The notes below the pieces were generated by a model, which was not told where the DNA came from, ran no database searches, and saw only the letters and a program-made list of their open reading frames with translations. From the NCBI RefSeq assembly GCF_000017405.1, contig NC_009667.1, positions 248,001-312,000 of the forward strand: a DNA stretch of 64,000 nucleotides, written 5' to 3'. The stretch comes from Brucella anthropi ATCC 49188 (GTDB taxonomy: Bacteria; Pseudomonadota; Alphaproteobacteria; Rhizobiales; Rhizobiaceae). A program made the translations under genes and the position numbers. Shown one piece after another: positions 58,577-64,000 of the stretch (positions within the stretch are counted from its first letter, which is position 1; each line of letters opens with the position of its first letter).

Positions 58577-59479
58577 TTACTTGGTTTCGCCGTCCTTGGT
58601 GACGACGCCCGGAACGATTGGCTGCTTGGCTGGAACTTCCTCGCCCTTGATGACTTTGGCAGCGGTTTCAACTGCAACCTTGCCCATCTGGTCCGGGTAC
58701 TGGGCGATAACGCCGACCATGACCGGGTCGTTTTTGACGGCATTGCGGGCTTCTTCCATGCCATCGAAGCCGATCACCTTGACCTGGTTTTCAAGCTTGG
58801 CCGACTTTACTGCCGAGGCAGCAGCCAGCGCAGCATCGTCACCGAAACCGAAGATGCCGACAATATCCGGATTGGCCTGAAGGATGTTCTGGGCAGCCGA
58901 AAGAGCTTCCGGACGGGTGATGCCCGGCTGGATCGCCACGATCTTGATGTCGGGATATTTGGCAATGCCCTTCTTGAAGCCCTCAATACGGTCCACGACC
59001 GACTGAACCGTCGGGTAATCGATCACGGCGACATTGCCCTTTTCACCAATGGTTTTGGCCATCAGTTCGGCAGCCTTTTCGCCGCCTGCGAAGTTGTCCG
59101 TGCCCACAAAGGAGGTCACATCAACATTGTTGGCCGGTACGTCGACGGTAATGACCTTGATGCCAGCCTTTTCAGCCTTGTTGATGGCCGAGCGAACGCC
59201 CTTGCTGTCAACCGGCGAGATGATGATGACGTCAACGCCCTTGGTGATGAAATCTTCCACATCGGCGAGCTGCTTGCTCAGGTCCTGATTGGCGATGGAG
59301 ACTTCCAGCGGTACATTTTCTGCCTGCGCTTCCTTCTTCATCGCATCTGCGAGCGCGATGTAGAACGGATGCTGCTGGGTCAGAAGCGATGCGCCGATGC
59401 CTTCGGCAGATGCAGCACCTGCCATCATGGCCAGAGCTACGCCGGAAAAGAGAATACGGCTGAGCGATTTGCGAAACAT
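58577..59479 (-). CDS. Sugar ABC transporter substrate-binding protein (RbsB type)
   Basis: 300 residues. Signal peptide to about 26 (ALAMMAGAASA before the cut), then a Peripla_BP_4-type fold: GIGASLLTQQHPFYIALADA, VDVIIISPVDSKGVRSAINK, VTSFVGTDNFAGGEKAAEL. Periplasmic receptor of the CUT2 transporter. Ligand unknown; the kinase and GatZ-like genes suggest a ketohexose or polyol. First gene of the operon, divergent from a LacI regulator. Confidence 0.92.
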   Translation of the reverse strand: MFRKSLSRILFSGVALAMMAGAASAEGIGASLLTQQHPFYIALADAMKKEAQAENVPLEVSIANQDLSKQLADVEDFITKGVDVIIISPVDSKGVRSAINKAEKAGIKVITVDVPANNVDVTSFVGTDNFAGGEKAAELMAKTIGEKGNVAVIDYPTVQSVVDRIEGFKKGIAKYPDIKIVAIQPGITRPEALSAAQNILQANPDIVGIFGFGDDAALAAASAVKSAKLENQVKVIGFDGMEEARNAVKNDPVMVGVIAQYPDQMGKVAVETAAKVIKGEEVPAKQPIVPGVVTKDGETK

Positions 59480-59652
59480 GATTTCCTCCGAATGACCGGC
59501 GCTCGCCGGGGCGTCCTTCTATGGGACATGAACAACGGTTTTCCTGCTGGTCCGTCAGTTGTCGCCAACTTCAAACCTCCCGAAGGGCAGGGCCTTCAGC
59601 CCATGATTGAGCTCCCCTAGACATGCTAGAGCTTGTTCAGTGTGTCAATATA

Positions 59653-59674
59653 AAATTTTTCACGTGTAAAAATT
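59653..59674. promoter_or_regulatory. Candidate LacI-type operator
   Basis: AATTTTT-CACGTG-TAAAAATT is a near-palindrome centred on CACGTG between the binding-protein gene and the divergent LacI-family gene. Position and symmetry suit an operator for that regulator controlling both directions. Confidence 0.5.
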
Positions 59675-59855
59675 ATAACGATTGAATTTGGGCAGGTTAC
59701 ATAGGCGTGAACTGCAGCAGGCACGTGAAGGCGTGGACTGCTGATCACTGTTGTGTTGAAATTTGTTGCTTCTGGGCGGAAATAAATTTACGCATGAAAA
59801 GAAAAGTGGGTGGCGCCGAAAAATCGCTTCGATACCCCAATGGGAAAAGCAGGGC

Positions 59856-60887
59856 ATGACCGAACAGAAGATCAGGACGATGGAAGAGTTCGCGGCGGCA
59901 AGCGGATTGTCTCGTCCTACGGTCTCGAAATATTTCGACAATCCTGAAAGCGTAAAGCCTTCCACGCGGGCTCGTATCGAAAAGGCGTTGAAAGACTATA
60001 ATTATCAGCCCAACATTTTTGCAGTCAGCCTCAATCGCAAGAAGCCGAAGAACATCGGCGTTATCGTCCCGCATATATCCGATCCATTCTACGCGGAAAT
60101 CATTCGCCAGATCGAGATGCGCTGTCTGGCGGAGGGCTACTGGACTATCGTGCTGTCATCTCATGGTGAGAGAAAACTCGAAGCGCGGGCGATGCGCACC
60201 TTGATGTCTCTCAAGATTGCGGGTGTTCTGATGGCTCCGCTCGGTTTCGATACGGATGAGAAGCTTCTTTCCAGTCTGTCGAACTCGACGCCTGCAGTTT
60301 TCCTGGACAGCCGTATCAGCGACGATCAGCCGTTCGTCGGCACGGATAATCGTCAGAGCATAGGGAATATCACCGAGTATCTCTATCGAACGGGGGAACA
60401 CCCCTGCTTCCTCGAAATGCCGGCCGTAAACCAGAATGCGCTGGAACGGCGTTCGGCCTATATCGAAACCATGGAAAGGCTTGGCGTTGAACCGATCGTC
60501 CTTCCCATAGAAGCAAAGAACTGGAATTTCGAGGAACTGGGCTATCAGGAGGCAGGCCGGATTTTTGATCGCGGCGGGTTTCCGACGCGCACGGTTCTGT
60601 GTGCCAATGATCGTCTGGCTTTCGGCGTGATTTCCGCGGCATTCGAGCGTCGGCGCCATGTCGGGCGCGAGGAGGGCTGCGATCTCCGTGTCGCCGGTCA
60701 TGACGACCATCCTCTCAGCCGCTTCACCTGTCCGCCGCTGACAACGGTTGCGCAGGATTATCGGCAAATCGCGCAACTGGGTCTCGATATGCTTTTCTCG
60801 CGGATCAATGCGCACGAAAGCGGGGCAGCCGTCGAGAAGGAAATTCGCCGTCTCGATAGCCACCTCATCATGCGCGGCTCTGCGTGA
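59856..60887 (+). CDS. LacI-family regulator of the sugar operon
   Basis: 343 residues from ATG 59856; a frame extending to 59763 adds 31 residues that do not look like LacI. Helix-turn-helix TMEEFAAASGLSRPTVSKYF at residues 8-27, hinge region around LKDYNYQPNIFAV, then a sugar-sensing domain (VIVPHISDPFYAEIIRQIE; VLCANDRLAFGVISAAFE). Divergent from the ABC operon and so its probable repressor. The recognition helix contains the unusual TVSKYF. Confidence 0.88.
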   Translation: MTEQKIRTMEEFAAASGLSRPTVSKYFDNPESVKPSTRARIEKALKDYNYQPNIFAVSLNRKKPKNIGVIVPHISDPFYAEIIRQIEMRCLAEGYWTIVLSSHGERKLEARAMRTLMSLKIAGVLMAPLGFDTDEKLLSSLSNSTPAVFLDSRISDDQPFVGTDNRQSIGNITEYLYRTGEHPCFLEMPAVNQNALERRSAYIETMERLGVEPIVLPIEAKNWNFEELGYQEAGRIFDRGGFPTRTVLCANDRLAFGVISAAFERRRHVGREEGCDLRVAGHDDHPLSRFTCPPLTTVAQDYRQIAQLGLDMLFSRINAHESGAAVEKEIRRLDSHLIMRGSA

Positions 60888-61270
60888 TGCCACCAAAAAG
60901 CCTCCTGAAAGCCGAAATATACACAGTTTTGCCATGCGTTCGCCGCAATTGATGGGCGAAAATACGCCTATTCGCGCAACGTTTCGCGTCTTCTGACGGC
61001 TCAAAGCTTCTTTTCGGCACTCTGCCTTAATTAAGGATGCCGTTTGGACTGAAACCAGTCCCTCCCGACCTTTCCGGCGAAAGAATTACTCTGCCGCTCC
61101 CTAGATTTTTTCCATGCTCGCCTATGTGGATATGTAGGCAGCAGGGAGTTGTGCGGCACACGGATTGCTGCAAGACTTGCAACCTATATCTGACCATATC
61201 TGGCCATATCTGGAATGCCTCGAAATTGGTGAGCGGTTAATCCGCCCGGCTTCCCTGCCCATATGACGGG
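60888..61270. other. 380-bp intergenic region before gcd with 10-bp tandem repeats
   Basis: No gene seen. At 61184-61213 three imperfect copies of a 10-bp unit (TATATCTG, ACCATATCTG, GCCATATCTGG) follow one another in phase with the DNA helix, 60-90 bp upstream of the glucose dehydrogenase start, and could bind a regulator. The rest is unremarkable promoter-like sequence. Confidence 0.4.
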
Positions 61271-63610
61271 ATGCCGGTTGTGCTAGAAGGGGGTAATGTC
61301 TTGCTTATCTGGTTAACTTCTATTGTTCTTTTCCTGATCGGGCTTGCGCTCGGCGCGGGAGGCATCTGGCTCGCCGCACTCGGCGGCAGCTGGTATTACA
61401 TACTCGCAGCGATCGGCTTTCTGCTGACCGCCGTTTTGCTTTCCCGGCGCAGCGCCACAGCATTATGGGTCTATGCGCTTGTCATTCTTGGATCGCTCGG
61501 CTGGGCCGTTTATGAAGTCGGCTTCGATTGGTGGCAGCTTGGCGCACGCGGCGGCATCATCGTGCTGCTCGGCTTCTGGATGCTGACGCCCTGGATCAGG
61601 AAACCATTGAATAACGGAGCAGGCGATAGTGGTCTGCCGCTGGCCGCAGCCTCGGTGATCGCAGTTGTGGTCGCAGGCTATGCGATAACACAGGATAGCT
61701 ACAATATTGCCGGAGACCTGCCGACGGAGAAGGTCGCTGCAACGCCCGATCTTGGCGGCAACATGCCCGATGGTGAATGGCATCAATATGGTCGAACGCC
61801 TTACGGTCAGCGCTATTCGCCACTGGCACAGATAACGCCGGAGAATGTCTCCAAGCTTCAGGTTGCCTGGCAGTATCAGACCGGCGATGTGAAGCAGCCG
61901 CAGGATGTGGGCGAAACGACCTATCAGGTCACGCCGCTCAAGATCGGCGATTCCCTTTATCTCTGCACGCCGCATAACTGGGCAATCGCGCTGGATGCGG
62001 CGACCGGCAAGGAAAAGTGGAAATTCGATCCCAAGGTCGGTTTCAATACAGACCGCCAGCACCAGACCTGCCGTGGTGTGAGCTACTGGAAAGATGCGAC
62101 CGCAACAGCTGGAGCGAAATGCTCCGAGCGTGTCTATTTGCCGACATCTGACGCACGATTGATCGCACTGGATACGGCCACCGGAGAAATCTGCACGGAT
62201 TTCGCCAATGGTGGAACTCTCGATCTCAGCCACGGCATGAAATACAATCCGGCAGGGTATTACTACTCCACTTCACCCCCTGCGGTCGTCGGCGACAAGA
62301 TCATCGTTGGCGGTGCCGTCAACGATAATTATTCGACGGAAGAACAGTCCGGCGTCATTCGCGCATTCGATATCCGCACTGGCCAACTGCTGTGGAACTG
62401 GGATTCGGGCAATCCGGATGTCACCACGCCGCTGCCGGAGGGGGAGCACTACACGACCAACTCACCCAACAGCTGGTCCGTTTCAAGCGTCGATGAGAAG
62501 CTTGGGCTGATATTTGTTCCGCTCGGCAACAAGGTGCCCGACCAGCTTGGTATGGACCGCAGCGAGAATGTGGAGAAGTTTTCCTCGTCCATCGTCGCTC
62601 TCGATGTGAATACCGGACAGCTTCGCTGGGTGCGCCAGACTGTTCACCATGATCTATGGGATATGGACGTTCCAGCCCAGCCGGTCCTGCTGGAAATCAA
62701 CGGGGTTCCGGCACTGGTCGGACCGACGAAGCAGGGCGATCTCTATGTTCTGGATCGACGCACTGGCGAGCCGATCATTCCAGTCAGGGAAATTCCAGCT
62801 CCGACAGGCGCGATACCCGAGGACCATACTGCGCCGACGCAGCCGATCTCCGATCTTACTTTCAGTCCGCCACCCTTGCGCGAAAGCGACATGTGGGGTG
62901 TGACGATGTTCGATCAGCTCGCTTGTCGTATCAAGTTCCACGAGCTGTTCTATGAAGGCCGATATACCCCGCCTTCGCTGCGCGGAACGATTGTCTATCC
63001 GGGCAATTTCGGTGTGTTCAACTGGGGCAGCGTGGCCGTCGATCCGGTGCGGCAAGTCATGTTCGGTATGCCGACCTATCTCGCCTTCACCTCGCGCCTC
63101 GTTCCACGCGCGGACATTCCGCCGAAAGGACAGGATGAAAAGGGAAGCGAGCAGGGCTTGAACCGCAACGACGGCGCGCCTTATGGCGTCTTCATGGGAC
63201 CATTCCTGGGTCCGCTCGGTATTCCCTGCCAGACGCCGCCATGGGGTTATGTCGCTGGTGTTGACTTGCGAACCGGTAAGATTGCCTACAAACATCGGAA
63301 TGGAACGATCCGCGATATGTCACCGGTTCCACTTCCGCTGAAGGTCGGCGTCCCGGGCATTGGCGGACCGATGATCACCGCAGGCGGCGTTGCCTTCCTT
63401 GGTGCAGCCGTGGATGATTATCTGCGCGCCTATGACCTGACTTCGGGCAAGCAGCTCTGGGAAGCACGGCTTCCTGCTGGCGGGCAGTCGACGCCAATGA
63501 GCTATACGGTCGGCGATCAGCAATTCGTTCTGATGGTTGCCGGCGGGCATGGTTCTGTTGGCACCAAGCCCGGCGATTACGTGATCGCCTATACTCTGCC
63601 GAAAGGCTGA
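61271..63610 (+). CDS. gcd: Membrane-bound PQQ-dependent glucose dehydrogenase
   Basis: 779 residues. Five N-terminal membrane helices (IGLALGAGGIWLAALGGSWY and others to about 145) anchor a periplasmic eight-bladed quinoprotein domain beginning near residue 165 (EWHQYGRTPYGQRYSPLAQI); TNSPNSWSVSSVDEKLGL and QTVHHDLWDMDVPAQP are family signatures. Oxidises glucose to gluconolactone and reduces ubiquinone. GGGGG sits 9 nt before TTG 61301, a possible true start. PQQ synthesis genes are not in the window. Confidence 0.93.
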   Translation: MPVVLEGGNVLLIWLTSIVLFLIGLALGAGGIWLAALGGSWYYILAAIGFLLTAVLLSRRSATALWVYALVILGSLGWAVYEVGFDWWQLGARGGIIVLLGFWMLTPWIRKPLNNGAGDSGLPLAAASVIAVVVAGYAITQDSYNIAGDLPTEKVAATPDLGGNMPDGEWHQYGRTPYGQRYSPLAQITPENVSKLQVAWQYQTGDVKQPQDVGETTYQVTPLKIGDSLYLCTPHNWAIALDAATGKEKWKFDPKVGFNTDRQHQTCRGVSYWKDATATAGAKCSERVYLPTSDARLIALDTATGEICTDFANGGTLDLSHGMKYNPAGYYYSTSPPAVVGDKIIVGGAVNDNYSTEEQSGVIRAFDIRTGQLLWNWDSGNPDVTTPLPEGEHYTTNSPNSWSVSSVDEKLGLIFVPLGNKVPDQLGMDRSENVEKFSSSIVALDVNTGQLRWVRQTVHHDLWDMDVPAQPVLLEINGVPALVGPTKQGDLYVLDRRTGEPIIPVREIPAPTGAIPEDHTAPTQPISDLTFSPPPLRESDMWGVTMFDQLACRIKFHELFYEGRYTPPSLRGTIVYPGNFGVFNWGSVAVDPVRQVMFGMPTYLAFTSRLVPRADIPPKGQDEKGSEQGLNRNDGAPYGVFMGPFLGPLGIPCQTPPWGYVAGVDLRTGKIAYKHRNGTIRDMSPVPLPLKVGVPGIGGPMITAGGVAFLGAAVDDYLRAYDLTSGKQLWEARLPAGGQSTPMSYTVGDQQFVLMVAGGHGSVGTKPGDYVIAYTLPKG

Positions 63611-63627
63611 GCTGGTGATGTGAAACG

Positions 63628-63658
63628 AAAACGCCGGGAGTGATCCCGGCGCTTTCAT
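63628..63658. terminator. Bidirectional Rho-independent terminator
   Basis: AAAACGCCGGGA-GTGA-TCCCGGCGCTTTC, with an A-rich left flank and a CTTTC tail, between the convergent gcd and cueR genes. Confidence 0.8.
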
Positions 63659-63667
63659 TTGAAAATC

Positions 63668-64000
63668 TCAGATTTTGCCGTGCAGCAACTCACCTTTTCG
63701 CGGAGCCGGGCGCTTGCGGCTTTCCACGCTGTTTTCTGCGAGCTGGTGAATGATCGGGCAATCGGGGCGGTTGTCCCCGTGGCAGTTTTTCGCGAGGTAG
63801 CGCAGCGTATCAGCCATTTCCTGCAACTGACGCATCTTGGCTTCCAGCTCCTCGACATGGCCAAGCGCTACCTTCTTGACGTCAGCCGATGCGCGGTTGC
63901 GATCGCGCCAGAGCGTCAGCAGTTCCTTGATCTGTTCAACCTGAAAACCGAGGTCGCGGCTGCGGCGGATGAAGCGCAGCGTCTCAACGTCTTTCTGCGT
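63668..64000 (-). CDS. cueR: Copper-responsive MerR regulator, C-terminal part
   Basis: 110 residues are visible; the start lies beyond the right edge. The part of the MerR DNA-binding domain present reads ETLRFIRRSRDLGFQVEQIK, followed by the long dimer helix and the metal loop CHGDNRPDCP, whose two Cys are the Cu(I) ligands of CueR (CxxxxxxxC spacing). Likely activates the CueR-type promoter of copA. A shorter frame at 63655-63864 in another phase is only its shadow. Confidence 0.88.
   Translation of the reverse strand, partial: TQKDVETLRFIRRSRDLGFQVEQIKELLTLWRDRNRASADVKKVALGHVEELEAKMRQLQEMADTLRYLAKNCHGDNRPDCPIIHQLAENSVESRKRPAPRKGELLHGKI

Noticed and set aside
58259..59620. 453-codon forward open frame over the sugar-binding protein
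   Set aside because: Antisense to a binding protein with a good signal peptide; the frame persists only because of GC-skewed third positions.
63655..63864. 69-codon reverse frame at the right edge
   Set aside because: It is out of phase with the CueR reading, which continues open to the edge and shows the copper-binding loop.
1..64000. CRISPR array or transposase
   Set aside because: No regularly spaced direct repeats with unique spacers and no transposase or insertion-sequence ends were seen.

Overview
The window looks like a chromosomal segment of a Brucella/Ochrobactrum-type alphaproteobacterium (order Hyphomicrobiales). This is inferred from the thiamine operon layout, the rhizobial-style intergenic repeats, the GC level and the overall protein character; no database search was possible. 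It falls into two parts.

Positions 1 to about 24,650 are the morphogenesis, tail and lysis half of a tailed, probably siphovirus-type, prophage with an HK97-type head. In order: end of an HNH endonuclease, terminase small and large subunits, prohead protease, major capsid protein, small head proteins, portal (unusually after the capsid), a collagen-like fibre gene, head-tail connectors, tail tube, a tail chaperone pair that appears joined by a -1 frameshift, a tape measure carrying a lytic transglycosylase domain, distal tail and hub proteins, an NlpC/P60-like peptidase, and a pectate-lyase-fold tailspike. Reverse-strand inserts interrupt this: a small gene at 12.8-13.0 kb, a homing-type HNH endonuclease at 14.5-15.1 kb, and a glycosyltransferase/methyltransferase cassette at 19.5-22.6 kb that may alter the host surface. 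Lysis genes follow (GH19-like endolysin, nested Rz/Rz1-like spanins, holin-like protein). The right attachment site is a displaced 3' half of tRNA-Pro(CGG) ending at 24,652; the integrase and the intact tRNA should lie left of the window.

From 24.65 kb on the DNA is host chromosome. It holds a strongly structured non-coding element; a DUF1062 protein; Crp/Fnr and LuxR-type regulators; glpR-glpD with helically phased operator half sites between them; an alcohol/aldehyde module (GAF-Fis regulator without an AAA+ domain, acetaldehyde dehydrogenase, AdhP-type alcohol dehydrogenase, DUF779 protein); a LacI regulator; an alkaline-phosphatase-fold membrane transferase; an ABC exporter; and a semialdehyde dehydrogenase.

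The reverse-strand operon thiD-thiO-thiS-thiG-thiE-thiY-tenA-thiX (48.3-42.3 kb) runs from a well-formed promoter and a TPP riboswitch with an enlarged P3 arm. It combines thiazole synthesis with pyrimidine uptake and salvage but has no ATPase gene for its transporter. Next come a PAS-GGDEF-EAL protein; copA with a CueR-type 19-bp-spacer promoter; a sugar ABC transporter with a PfkB kinase and a GatZ-like protein (a possible tagatose route) facing a LacI regulator; a PQQ-dependent glucose dehydrogenase; and the 3' part of a cueR gene at the right edge.
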